A stretch of 64,000 nucleotides of DNA from Proteromonas lacertae (lineage: Eukaryota; Sar; Bigyra; Opalinata; Proteromonadidae), in contig NGBS01001161.1 of assembly GCA_002245135.1 (NCBI GenBank), positions 186,001-250,000 on the forward strand, in the 5' to 3' direction. A program made the translations under genes and the position numbers. Within the stretch, counting starts at the first letter, position 1, and every line of letters begins with the position of its first letter. This document shows, piece after piece, positions 1-13,000 of the stretch. The notes beneath the pieces were generated by a model that did not search any database, had not been told where the DNA came from, and worked only from the letters and a program-made list of their open reading frames with translations.

Positions 1-1
1 A

Positions 2-554
2 ATGAGTAATCCAGATGATAAACCATCCATATTTTCTATGCCTAAACCATTGAGATTGACAGAATCTGAACCAATTTTGAAGAAATTAGAGAGAAGAGAG
101 TTGAAGTTAATACAGGAAGATCATTATCCTCTTAAAGATTTAGATAATACACAGAATGAGACAGTTAGACTTCTACTAGAAGAAAATGCTGAATCAAATA
201 TCCCTTTTTGTTATTTTTAATGATTTATATTTTTTCTTAATAACATTCTACTAGCTAGATATAAAGAAAGGTACAATAAACCATATATTCCAACATTAGC
301 ATTGTCATCTAGATCATTAAATATGAAATTAGCGCAAGAGAAAAAGAAAGAATTTGATGTATATTTTAATTGTATATTTTTACATAGAAAAGTGTTACAA
401 TGAAGAGGTCAAAAGTATTACTATCATTTTATTATTATTTTTTTAGAGTAACTACATGGAGCCTATTGTTGGTAATAAGAAAAAGACGATAGAAGAGATA
501 GTTGAAGAGAGAAATCTTCAAAAAATGGAGCTAAGTACGCAACAGATGTGTTAA
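2..554 (+). CDS. unknown charged protein, four exons, possibly cut at left edge
   Basis: I do not recognise this protein. Exons 2-209, 255-358, 388-414 and 447-554 join in frame through introns with GT...TAG ends (45, 29 and 32 nt) and stop at 552-554. The product is lysine- and glutamate-rich, about 147 residues, with no signal peptide or membrane segment. The ATG at position 2 has one base before it in the window, so the true start may lie outside. It is convergent with the small gene at 668-931. Confidence 0.55.
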
Positions 555-667
555 AATAGTGTGATACAATATAATTATTTAATTATTTATGCGCATGTAT
601 TATTTACCCTAATCAACAATAATATTAATCTAATTGCATATAAATATTCTATCCTAATCTTTTATCA

Positions 668-931
668 CTAAAATATATCATCTTCAGGTTCACCCGTAGG
701 AGTAAGATATCTAAATCCGTCTTCGTCTACACTTTCTTCAGGCATTGGAGAGGATATGTTTTGATTCCTTGTGACATTTGTCTTATTTGTTTTAGTCTTT
801 TTTAGAGATTTTTTCTGGTGTTGCTCTATTATTTTGTCTACACCTTTGGCAAATTGAATTTGTAGAGACCTACAATGAATAAACAAATACTTTTAATACT
901 CAGCATCTAAAAGAGTGTTGATGTTAGACAT
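668..931 (-). CDS. small protein of 77 residues, two exons
   Basis: Exon 1 (931-900) starts at ATG 931-929. A 30-nt GTAT...GTAG intron (899-870) joins it to exon 2 (869-668). The product begins MSNINTLLDAESLQ, has a lysine/threonine-rich middle and ends in an acidic tail GEPEDDIF. No family is recognised. The join is supported because an open frame continues across the junction and gives a sensible start codon, whereas the unspliced frame would need a start inside the intron. Confidence 0.6.
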
Positions 932-1189
932 AAATATGTATGTTACAGAGATAGAGAACCTATCTTAAAAATAAGAATAAAGAATAACAAAATGATTGGT
1001 CAAATTCATTTTAAATCAAGCCAAGCATTAAAACGAATAAATTGATTAAATCATCTATTCTTCTTTGAATCGAATAAAATACATTCATAAAACATTATTA
1101 ATTGATAATCTTAAATCAATACTCATAATAAATACTTATCAATAAACAATAAAATAAAAACAATAAATAAATAATAATATAATCTTATT

Positions 1190-2412
1190 CTACACAAATT
1201 CAGAAACATTCATTGGCATTTCATCAATTTCAGTTCCATAATACTGTTCAATATCAGCCAATACTTTCAAATCTTCATTAGTAGCAAAATTAATAGCAAC
1301 ACCTTTTCTACCAAATCTACCACTTCTACCTATTCTATGTATATATAATTCTCTACTACTTGGTAAATCATAATTAATAACTAAAGATACTTGTTGTACA
1401 TCTAAACCTCTCCCCCATACATCTGTTGCTATTAACACTCTACTTTCACCTCCTCTGAATTTTATCATTATTTCATCACGTTCATTTTGAGGCATTCCTC
1501 CATGCATTGTACAAACTGTGAAATTAGCTTCTCTCATCTTTTCTCCTAGCCATTCTACCTTTCTTTTGGTATTACAGAATATTACAGCTTGTGTTATCGT
1601 TAATGTATCATATAGATCACATAATGTATCAAATTTCCATTCTTCTTTTTCTACACTTACGAAATATTGTTTTATTCCATCCAATGTTAATTCATCACGT
1701 TTTACTAATACTTTCACTGGATTATTCATGAAATTATTGGTGATTTCTAATACTTCATTTGGTAATGTTGCTGATACTAATACTACTTGTGTATGTGGAG
1801 GTAAATATCGATATATATCATATATATGATCTTTAAATCCTTCATTTAACATCTCATCTGCTTCATCTAATACTAACATCTTTATATTCCTTGTTCGAAG
1901 GTTTCTTCTTTTAATCATATCAAATACACGACCAGGAGTACCTGATACTACATGTACACCACGATCTAAGGTACGAATATCATCAGCAAGACTTTTACCA
2001 CCAATACAAGAATGACACTGTACGTTCATATAATCACCTAAAGCTAATAGTACTTTTTGTGTTTGCTCAGCTAATTCACGTGTTGGAGAAAGAATTAATG
2101 CTTGAGTTTCTGACAATGAAATATCTATACTTTGAAGAATTCCTATACTGAACACTGCTGTTTTACCTGTACCAGATTGGGATTGTGCTATTACATCACG
2201 ACCTTTTATTATTGGTAAGATTGCTCTTTGTTGAATGGCTGATGGTTTTTCAAAACCGTATGAATAAATTCCTCTTAGTAAATCTTCTTTTAAACCCATA
2301 TCACTAAAACCTGAAACTACTTGAACATCTTTAGTTGTCTCGAATTCAAGTTTATTATCATCAGAACGTAATCCTAATGTATTAAAAAATAGCAAAATAT
2401 ACCTCCAGACAT
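1190..2412 (-). CDS. EIF4A3: eIF4A-III, DEAD-box RNA helicase
   Basis: This is a DEAD-box ATP-dependent RNA helicase of the eIF4A family, closest to eIF4A-III, the exon junction complex core factor acting in splicing and mRNA surveillance. Motifs visible in order are the Q motif ([13 protein letters not shown]), motif I (SQSGTGKT), Ia (PTRELAEQ), DEAD, SAT, and in the second RecA lobe the RGxD and [13 protein letters not shown] motifs. The C-terminus ..[11 protein letters not shown] ends like the family. The start lies in a 10-nt first exon (2412-2403, ATGTCTGGAG). A 29-nt intron (2402-2374) links it to exon 2. The product is 397 residues, close to the usual length of about 400. It is divergent from the ribosomal gene to its right. 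Confidence 0.95.
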
Positions 2413-2617
2413 TTGAAATTGTTTATAGACAGTTAAAAATGATTTTAAATAAACAAGAAATATATTTCTTGATTATCAACAATAAAAAGAATCACTATAG
2501 CACAGCATTTTGAACCTGTCAAGCCAAGTTTATTGTGAATGGAATTGCCATTCAAAATTATTAATGCATTTAATAATAAATTGTTACTCCGATTTCATTT
2601 GAGTATAATTAAGAGGA

Positions 2618-3400
2618 ATGAAATATAGGTATATATAATGATTCTAAATATAAGTTCTATATCTGCTATTTCTATTCTTTTTGTTGTAATACTAAATATA
2701 CTTATTGGCCACTTTAATCTCTATATCAACTAATTATAAATAGTATTAAACCTGAATCATTAGGAGCTGGTGTTAAAGGTATTTTAAATATTTATAAACA
2801 CATTAGTCTGCAAAGCACGTGGTGATTACGTTTCAGCACATTTCAAGAAATGTTATGAAGTAGGAACAGCACTCAGAGGAATGACCTTAGATAGAGCTGA
2901 TACATATTTAAATGATGTCATTAAACACAAAAATGCTGTAGCATTTAGAAGATTCAACACTGGTATTGGTCATCATGCTCAAGGACACATTTTACATGCT
3001 CCAGCTAATTCTGTATGCTGGCCAGAATCTGCATGCAAAGCTTGGTTGAACATTATTGCTAATGCTAAAGCTAATGCTGAAGTATTTTATTATATTAATA
3101 ATATAAAATCAATAGTCAAAAGGTTTAGAACAAGGAAAAGTAACCATCAAGCATTTACAAGTAGTAAGAGCACCATTAACAAGAAGACGTACATACAGAG
3201 CTCATGGTAGAATTAATGGTATAAATAATTAAATAACATATTTTCAAATAGCATTCCAAAACCATCCATGCCACATTGAAATAATCTGTGCTCAAGAAGA
3301 CGAAAATGTACCAAAACCAGCTGGTAAAGCTGTAAAGAGAATTAGCAGAAAGAGAATTGCTCAATTAAGACTTGGAAAAATCCCAGAAGGTAAACATTAA
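2618..3400 (+). CDS. RPL17: 60S ribosomal protein L17 (uL22)
   Basis: This is large-subunit ribosomal protein uL22, which lines the exit tunnel. Five exons (2618-2628, 2744-2778, 2807-3081, 3116-3218, 3252-3400) join to a 190-residue protein with the family hallmarks [50 protein letters not shown] and [13 protein letters not shown], and a lysine/arginine-rich end. Exon 1 is only 11 nt (MKYS..). Intron 1 is 115 nt, three to four times longer than the other introns here (28, 34 and 33 nt). Total exon length is 573 nt, divisible by three. Confidence 0.95.
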
Positions 3401-3497
3401 ATATGATAATTAATCGAATCGGAGTTATTACTTTTATTTGTGTTTTTATTGAGAGAGTGTGTATATATCACAAATATAATAAATGTAAATAAAAAAA

Positions 3498-4379
3498 TTA
3501 AGATAATAAATCATTGTAGTTCATTATTCGCAATGCACCATCTTTCGTTCCATATATCAATCCATAACCTATTAAAGGATTAAATGTAGCCATATTCACA
3601 CCATCAGTTCCACTATTAATACAACTTTCAATTTTATTACTCTTTAAGTTCAAAAATCGAACTACTTGTGAGGATGGTTTTAAACTTTTTACTTGGAATG
3701 ATAATAAGGCAACTGACCTACTTGGTGACATTTTAACACATGTGATTTCACTTACATCTGATGGTAGAGAGAGTTAAAATAAAATAAAACATAGAAATTC
3801 TTATTAAAAAAGATATGTTTCAATTCATATTGATATATAATTTTTCCAAACCATCTGTTACTCAAATCAATTAAACAAACAGCAGCTTTATCTTTTTCGT
3901 TTCTATTTTCATGCATAAACGAAATATTTTGAGGAACATAATTTGTATTACTTCTAAAATAATATCCTTCATAACTATTTCTTGAATATGCTGTAGTATT
4001 ATAATTATTAGGATAAACATATGATTTAACTCCTGATGGCTGTGACATGTATCCACTACTGTTAATATTATTACTAGCAGCAGTAGAAGGATTTATTGCA
4101 GCTGTATTATTCAATGTAAAGCCATAAGCACTAATATTTCTACTGTTAAATCCACTATTTGTAATGCTGGATGGAGATGGAGGTCTATGCATCTTATTCT
4201 TCAATTTACTATTATTATCATTATTATATATATATATATATATAAATACACTGTAGCTAATAATAATTTACCACCTTCATCAAAATCAACACCTCCATTG
4301 TTGTACAATACAATTAAAAATGGTAATTTATTTGAAGTTATTTTTTCGATTTTATCAGTAGCTTGCTATATAACAAATA

Positions 4380-4412
<33 letters not shown>

Positions 4413-5241
4413 CTCTATAACTCAGTTCACATACATAGCCAGTAGCATATATATTAACATTATTCGTCCGATTATTATGTGGAGATGCAAATGCATAAAA
4501 CATTTTATTTCCATCTATACTAAATAACACAGCTCTCATTTGATCATTATTAAGATTATTTGTAGGATTTGATAAAAATGTATTAGGAACTGGATTTGAA
4601 GATGAGTTGTTATTTATTAATGGATAATAATTGTTTTTTCTTTCATAATTCCAAAGTAAGATCTTATCTTTTATACATACAGCTACGTGTGGTCTTATTG
4701 GGTGAAATGCTAAAGATATAATGTTTTCTCCAAATAAAAAGTTGGATATAATCACATCTCTTTTCCAATCCCAGATTATTAACAATCCTGCTAAACATCC
4801 TGATGCTATTAAATTTTCTTTAATTGGATGGAATGAGCATGCCCATGGTGTCCTTGCATGTTGCCTTAGAACCTATATAAAAGAATGAGAAAAGAATATA
4901 CTTTGTGAATTTGGTGTGTCTCTACAAACCCCACTTTTACAGTATGATCACCATGTGTAGATGCAAAATATCTTCTATAGAAAATAGTAAATGTAATCAA
5001 TGTAAAAAAATTATACCCGCTTCTTGAATAAGCCACGCATATCGTCGACCTTGTATCATTAGGGCGTAATACATATTTTTTATCAAACTATTATATCATT
5101 AACGTATATGCTATTATACAGAAGTAAAAGTAAGCTTTTCTGCTGTTTCCTTCAATTTTTGTGGCATATACTATAGATATTAGACCTTGGAATATATACA
5201 TTGCCTTTTTCTGCACCTAACAGCAGTTTATACACCGACAT
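3498..5241 (-). CDS. AMBRA1-like WD40 protein
   Basis: Resembles AMBRA1, the WD40 autophagy and cullin-4 substrate-receptor protein. Diagnostic segments are NDTRSTICVAYSRSGRYFAS, THGDHTVKV, the TPWACSFHP motif and the repeat IASGCLAGLLIIWDW, then a Ser/Asn-rich insert and a final WD repeat. Eight exons: 5241-5200, 5170-5120, 5087-5017, 4974-4902, 4872-4414, 4365-4250, 4208-3817, 3763-3498. They total 1470 nt, exactly 489 codons plus stop. Six introns are GTAT...TAG, 29 to 48 nt. The last intron, 3816-3764, has no GT donor and is an AT-AC intron. The protein is much shorter than animal AMBRA1 (over 1,200 residues), covering only the N-terminal propeller blades and the C-terminal ones. Confidence 0.8.
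3764..3816 (-). other. AT-AC intron, U12-like
   Basis: A 53-nt intron in the AMBRA1-like gene. On the minus strand it begins ATATCTTTTTT, contains TTTTAAC with the candidate branch A 10 nt from the 3' end, and ends CTCTAC. Upstream exon phase is 1 (AAA C) and the downstream exon begins CA TCA GAT, which restores the WD40 reading frame. No GT donor in the neighbourhood gives an open frame without deleting conserved sequence. Confidence 0.75.
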
Positions 5242-5301
5242 TTTTAATTTTAAGAAGAAATCAAACTCAAGCCAAGTTTATTTTCATTTGAATTTCAGTT
5301 T

Positions 5302-8300
5302 ATGTCAAATGTATTCGCTCATTTATATATTCTAGTCATCTCTGATTGAAAGTATTGTATTATCAAGGGATATTCCAGTATAAACTTGAATTTTAAATCA
5401 CAATAGACCGAATTTAAACTAGCGAAAGCAATACATGATGATTTGGAAGCAAAAGATAATAGTAATTATTCCCAACAACTTCTAGAAGCAGTAGGACCAG
5501 ATATTTTCGACCAGTTTGTTAAGTATATATTTTATTGGACTATAATTATTTTAGATATTTATTTCAAAGACGTTATGGATGGTCTGAGTATTACGAGGGA
5601 AGTGAAGGAGATCCGTCCAATCCACGAATACCAAAATCACATATTTCTGACACATTGACTAAAGCGAATAAATCAGAATTTAACGACATTTTAGATTATT
5701 TAATATCGTATATTTCAATTCTTTTTATACCGTAAAATTTATTAGATTAATTGGACAATTACCACTTACACCAATAGTCATTAGCGCAATAGAATATACA
5801 GTTTTAAATTGTACGAACTGTCCTGTAGCACGCCAACAAGCTTATTTAACTATATACAATTGGGCAATAAAATCATTCGATGTTGATTTTACTGATAGTG
5901 GTTATGTATTTCCTTATGAAGAATTTAAATGTATTATACTATTATCAATAAGTGATGTATGGTCTCCAACTCGTAAAAACTGTATAAGAAAACTACACGA
6001 ATTAATTGACAATTTTGATGAAAATAAACTGAGAAATCTTTATATCAGTTTCATTGATCTTTATAATCAAAATAACAATGGCAATAACCAACAACCATTA
6101 CCTCTGCAGCAGCAACAACAACAACAACAACAATCTATATCATCAATAATAACTCCCAAATTAATTCGTTCTAATTCAACGTCATCTAACAACAATAACA
6201 ATGATTGGAGAATAAGAGAAGGTTGTATAATGGGGATGGGAATAATCATTAAATCATACAGAATATTGAAAATATCAACAAAAGATAATACATCTGAATA
6301 TAAAATATGTCTAGGAACTGATGTTTATAATGTTGTTCCAACCTATATTGCTGATAATGAAGATATTCTATTAACAGCTATACAAGATCAACAACAATCA
6401 GTTCGTGAATATGGAGTTAAGACTATAACATTATATCTGAATAGAACTTCTATAATATCATCTGATAATATTAGTATATGCCATTTAATGTTATTAAATA
6501 TTACAAATAATCAATTGTTACCCATTATTTATAAACAAAGGAAGAGTGTTAATTATATTGAAGAACCTTATAAAACAGAAGGATTAATACAATTATCTAT
6601 TGTATTGATTAAATATTTGAATCTTGAGTTTATTAATAAAAATTTTGAAGTTTTATGGAATGTATTTTGTATATTTTTATTTGATAATGCAAGTACAGTT
6701 AGACAAGCCGTTTCAGAATGTATAGTTATTATTGTTTTATATATATATATATTATATAGTGTTTGTTCAGTTAATGACTAAAGATATGGATGCTAATTTG
6801 TTTTTACATTTTTTCGATTGTCTTGTAAGATTTTGGGATATCAATAAAGTAATAGTTTTGAATAGTTTAAATTCACCAACTTCACCAAAAGATATAATGA
6901 AAGAAGAAGAAGAAGAAGATGATGATGATGATGAGAAAGTAGTTAATGAAATCAATTTGAATGAAAATCAAATTTGGCAAAAGAAAGAAGGGATTTTATT
7001 ATGTTATGAATTAATATTCAAATACTTAATAAAGTCTCATAGTAAAATATATTATAAAGAAATAAAGAAATTACAACAACAACAACAACATAAAGAAAAA
7101 GAAAAAGATAATAGTGGAATAAATACTTCAATATCTTTTTTTAAAAGAGAATATATATATATATCAATATTATTTCTCTTAATTCATATTTTAAATAGGT
7201 AATATATCAGGTATAGAAAGTTGTCCAGGAAGTAGTAAAATAAAGCGAAAAGTATTAGCTTCAACAACATCACCGATATCAACAACAACCAGTGTAACAT
7301 CACCTGAAAATAATGTGAATAGTGTAACAAACACACCAGAAACAGCAAATAGAGTATTATTTACATCTCCAAGTATTGAACGAATTGTACATGAAAGAAA
7401 GAATAGTTTATTTAGTGAAGAAATGAGATCTCCTTTAAATCCAACCAATAGTTCAAGTAATAGTAACTTTAATAAATCATTATTTATGCTGATATATTCA
7501 AAATATGATGATTATGTATTATTTACTGATAATCTTAGTATATATATATATATATATTATTCTATAGGAACTATTTATCATCAAGTTGAAGATTGTATTT
7601 CCTCAAACAGTAGGTTTGAGTTAAAAAGAATGGGTGAGCAAGATTTACCATTATTAATAACAGCATTATATCATATCTGTCCAAAAATAATATTTGAATA
7701 TTTTAACAATATTATATCAACTCCAATACCTCCAACATCTGTTAAAAGTCAAACACCATTAGTTACAAATAATAAATATATATGTTTATTGAAATCGATA
7801 GATACAATATTAGAATATAACGCTAGTAATAAAAATATAGATTATGAAACTCATTATCAATCAGATTATTATTATAATATTCATATAAAAAGTAAAAATA
7901 TGAATAGAAGACATGAGAATGGTAATAATAATAATAATAATGATGATGAAGAAGAAAGTGATGAAGATGATGGTGATGATGATGATATTTATATATCACC
8001 TGTATATATTTATATATTTATGTATTTAATAGTATAATTTATTCAAGAAATATATTCCTCAGTTTCTTATTAATTTTGATAATTTGCTATGTAATGCTCC
8101 TTCTGATACTATTAGTTTAATGACATCTCACATTATTATATTATTATATTATTATTATTACAATAATCAACAACAACAACAACAACAATCTGTAGAAATG
8201 GATGATGATGATAATGTAGTTGTGATAATCGATGAGAAATTAAAAGAAAAACAAATCAATTTCATTGTAAAGAAGTTAGTAAAAATTGAAACTATAAGAA

Positions 8301-9262
8301 AAAGAACTTTAAAAGATCCAAAATCTGTATATTTATATATATATTTATATATTATTTTATATATTATTTAGACTGAATTATTAAAAAGAAGAATCAATCT
8401 TCTATCTAAACTTTGTCATGATACTTTCAAGCCAAATAATTTATATATTCTCCTCTCAATTCTACCTATCAATTTAGTATTGAGTTTACTTCCCATATTT
8501 ACTCAATGGATTGTAGATATAGAAGAAACAGTTGATGAAATTGAACTATGTAAATATATTTATAATTATCTATACCTTATATCCCTCTATTCACCTTTAC
8601 ATCATATCGAATGTAATGAAGATGGAATGAAACACTCAAACCATCCTCAAGCTTTTCCTAATCCACCAACAATATCTATTACTCCCATTCCAGATATTGA
8701 TGTTAATAATAATAATAATAATTTATCACCAAGTAGTGATTTTTCATATTATTATAATGTAAATAAGAAAAACCATTTGATTCCATCAACTGAAGAAATA
8801 TCATTGTTATTATCACCATCAGCTACTTTTCAAACCAACTTCAAACCTTTTTTATTATATTTAGAACCACAGGAGTTAGATAGGAATACTGATTTTATTA
8901 GATTACTAAGAACCAATCAAAATAGAGATATTATAATGAAAGAAATAGAAAATGGAAATATAGAGAATTATATTGTAGAAATAGTAAATACATTAAATGG
9001 AATAATTGAAAATAAGAGTAACATAGATACAAGAGTATTAAAATACATATTGTCAGTAATGAAATTAATAACAATCATTGCTTTTGATTATAGATATTTA
9101 ATAAAATTCATTAAGAGTCTATTGAACAGAGTAAAAGCTAGTTTAATTAAACTGAAAGCAAATAAACAAAAATCAACTAAATCAACTAAACTTGGAGGTG
9201 AAGTTGAAACGGCTTTATATTTAGTATCTAATGATATTACTCATACAATAACTAACAGTATA

Positions 9263-9296
<34 letters not shown>

Positions 9297-9911
9297 ATTA
9301 TGTTGAAATAGATGACATAATTAGTGAAAGTGATACAGAAATTAACAATCAGAATAACAGCAGTATTATCATTAAAAATGATAAGAATTATAACAAAACT
9401 AAAGATACATCAAGTACACTCAACAAAAGTGGAATTATTAAAGCATCTGATACAATGAGTAATGATAAAAAAGATAGTGATTCTGATTATGAATCAGATG
9501 ATGATAAAAATAAAAAGAAGAAGAAAAATACAGATGATAATGATGATGATGATGATGATGATGAAACGAATGATTTTGACGAAGATTCTGATTCTGATAA
9601 TTGGGATGATTGGTCTGATGAAGAAGTAAGTGATACATTTTTGAATGATACTAAAGAATTCTTTAATCAGCTGTTAAAAGTTTTTCCAGTTGTAAACGAA
9701 GAGACTGTGAATAAAAATATAAATAGTAAAAGGATTGTATATGAGAGAGAGGATATTAGTTTGAAGGAATTATGGTGTAAAAGCATAGTGAAATATGTGC
9801 CTGTTGAATTCATTGTATTTTATTATATTTATTTATTTATTGTATGAATAGTTTGAAAGCTTGGATGTAGAAGAGAAATGCGTTTATGATGACTTAGAAT
9901 GTTTAATATAA
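5302..9911 (+). CDS. large HEAT/armadillo-like repeat protein
   Basis: I do not recognise the orthologue. About eleven introns split a protein of roughly 1,390 residues. The first exon is 9 nt (MSN) and the stop is at 9909-9911. The N-terminal half is alpha-helical with HEAT-like helices (for example WSPTRKNCIRKLHELIDNF and QQSVREYGVKTITLYL). It is interrupted by low-complexity Gln, Asn, Asp/Glu and Tyr runs. The C-terminus is acidic with a tryptophan motif (DNWDDWSDEE). Most junctions are GTAT...TAG. One intron (7131-7194) is an AT-AA candidate. The acidic tryptophan tail recalls some HEAT trafficking adaptors, but I would not assign it. Confidence 0.6.
7131..7194 (+). other. candidate AT-AA intron, U12-like
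   Basis: A 64-nt segment starting ATATCTTTTTTT, with TCTCTTAAT as candidate branch site and ending TTTTAA. Both flanking exons are phase 0, so coding goes ACT TCA / ATA GGT AAT. The alternative is an 86-nt GT-AG intron using an atypical GTGGAA donor at 7113 and the TAG at 7196-7198, which also keeps frame. Confidence 0.5.
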
Positions 9912-10003
9912 TCTTTTTTTATTAAATGTATTAATTACAATTTAATATATATTTATGTAATTTTGAAAGAATAAACTACACAATAGAAATACTTTATTAA
10001 AAT

Positions 10004-13000
10004 ATGAGAAAATTTCATTTCTTTTCAGATGCCACATGTGTTTTACTGTGTATGTTATTAACAAAAAGTCTATAAAGAGTGGTAATGAGTTGGTAATAAC
10101 GACAAAAATGGAAATGCCAATATTGGATGAAACGAATATAAAAACGATTATAACTGTTGATCAAAAATTGGCTATTTTGATGGATTTCACGCTTATCAGT
10201 ATACATGTGTCGATATATATCATAGAATTTATATTTGCCATTTATTTTCTTGGGATGTGTGAAGGAAGGATGTTTAGGAATGTAGATTTAAGAAAATCAC
10301 AAAAAGTGGGGGTTTTAAGAGAAGCAGATAATATTGAAATTACTAATTTGTCGTTTGGAGCTTTTACTAATTCTGGTAATGTTATATATTTATGCTCTCA
10401 TGAGAATATTGCTGTAATAGATAGAACATACTGTAAATTCTGTAAATTTGTTTATACTTACAAAGGTACATATGACAAAACAACTGAAACATACACTTTT
10501 AGTAATCTTGTTTTAGATGAAGAAAAATCATTGTTCTATATTGGTTTTTCATCCTGTAATTTACCAGAAAAGGAGTATAAATATAGTGAATTAAAGAAAT
10601 GTCGTTATGCTCTTACATACAAAAATAGTAAAGAACAACCATTACCAAAGAAAATATTAAAAGGTGAGTTATATTTTGTTGGACAATCTGAACAAGCAAA
10701 AAAAGTAATTTCTCGTATGATCATAGTTTATATTATTATTTAGTAAATAATGATGATGTGAATTATAGGATTAAGTATAGCCACTATGCAGTTTACAATG
10801 CTACACTTGATAATATGTATGGTTATAGTAGAGATTATATGCAGTATAATACTGAATTAGGAATATATAATAATTTAACAATGATTATAGCAACTGCAAT
10901 GAATTATTCAAGAAGAATTGGATATATACCTGATTATAACCTACATATTGATGCAATAGAGATGTATAAAACAGAACAACGTGGAAAAGCAGTAGTATTA
11001 CATCAACCATATTCTGATGAAGTAAATCCAGTATATTGTTATACGGAAAAATGTGATTACTTAGGAGTATATAAAGGATGGGTTGGTTTTTATACTGGAT
11101 TTTTAGGTTTTAAGCCAGAACCAAAGGATGAAGTCAGAAAGAGATTAGATGCAGATATGAAATATATTAGACAGGAAATAAGAAAAAATTATAAAAGTAA
11201 ACTAACAAACAAAAGAATATTAGAAAATGAAAAGAGAAGTTTAGCTGGAGATAAAGGGCTGTATTATGAAGAAGAATTTCGTAATGCCGATATTTATCAT
11301 TCATATATTATACAATCAAATAAATTGACAGTGTTGTCATATACAATAGTAAATAATGTTATTGAAGGTTTAATAAAAACTGTATATGCTATACCTAGTA
11401 ATAATGTTATAAATTCAAACGAATATGATAATACAAAAAGTACATATGAGTCAAGCTCTTTTAAAAAATGTAAAACACCTACACTGTTGAAGTATTGATT
11501 AAAATTATTTAATATATATAGGGATGTTAAAACGAAATGTGAATCAGATGCATATAATTATGTGAGCAGAGTTGTTAATGATATTTCATACACTATTGAA
11601 ATAAAAGGGATGAAAATGACATTGAATAATTATCAGAAAAAAGAAGTTGATTTAAAGGAAATGAGTATATATAATAATAATATAAATGAATAGATGGTGA
11701 TGATTTAAGAATGATTATTGAGAAATCTACAGTTAATACAATTGCAATCCCAACAAATAAATGCTTAACTGGAAATATTTTAGATAATAAACATGAACAA
11801 ATGGTTAATATAACTTCAGTAGAGAATGGGTTATATGAATCTTTTGTTTCATTTGATGAACAATTTCCAGCATATATGAATTCAGAATTATCTATGAAAA
11901 ATAGCATTAAATATAATAAGTCTGAAAATAGTGTTTATGGAAGTAATTATTATGTTGCAACTACTAATGATTTAAAAAAATACAATAAAGCATTTGTGTT
12001 TAATGATAATAGTTTTTATTTGGTACAAGGATTTGTAGATTTGATAGATTGCAAAGTTAATCATGATTCACAAATTACAAAAGCTTTGAATAATTATAAT
12101 GAAAATGCATATTCTATGGATTTGCTTTTCAATAAACAATTACCAGGAGGAAGTGATACTCCAGATGATGATAATAATAGCGGTAATAAACCTACTACTT
12201 TAAAACCGACTCTTCCTACATTGAGATGCCCTTATAAGAAAGGATCCTACAGATTCATTAATAGTGGAGATACTTATGATATAAGTCCAATTCCTGTTGC
12301 TAATACTCTAGTCACATACAATATAGATTGTAATGATACTGTAGAGAAATCTGACAATGGAATCATACAGTACAAATCAGATAAAATTAAAACAATAACC
12401 TGCAAAGTAAACTGTTCTGCTGAAGGATATAATAATGGAATAACAAATATTATTATAAAAACAATAGATTATAAGCCAACAGTTTCAAGAATATTATATC
12501 CAGCAATGGTAAATAAAAGTTCTATGTTTGATGCATCAATTACATTAAAATATCCAACAATAGACAATTTGAATGACACTGATGATGAAATGCTGATTAC
12601 AAAAAAAGATATCACCTTTAAATTGTCATTAGAAAATAATGATTATGGACTTCAGCTATATCCTGAAGAAGGAAAAAAGACTGAAAAAGAATTATTTCAA
12701 TTTAATAATTTTTACATTAATAGCAGCAATAATGATGAAGGTCAATTTTATTTAACTCTGAAATTTGAAGGATTAAGTGAAGATAAAAATATAAATATAA
12801 CAGAGAGTGGTACTATTAAAGTAATGAATCTAAACGAATGTAATGAAAAGTTTGGTTTTGATGCTCAACATGATTGTTGTAAAAGAGAAAGTCCAGGTGA
12901 ATTATGCAGTAATGTAATTACACTTTATAAATTTGATGTTGCTGGTGGTGATGAAAATAATTTTGCAATGCTAAGAACTAATTTCGTAGGATTAATAGGA

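Noticed and set aside
1518-1829. Open frames antisense to eIF4A-III and other genes
   Set aside because: They mirror well-conserved coding exons on the other strand and have no independent support.
2629-2743. snoRNA in the long first intron of RPL17
   Set aside because: No convincing C (RTGATGA) and D (CTGA) box pair could be found.
4201-4440. TA-dinucleotide microsatellites in many places
   Set aside because: They lie inside short introns or spacers and are expected from base composition; no further structure was seen.
9263-9293. Poly-Tyr tails at the ends of several open frames (TAT/TTA runs)
   Set aside because: These are read-through into introns beginning GTATATTATTATT, not protein sequence.
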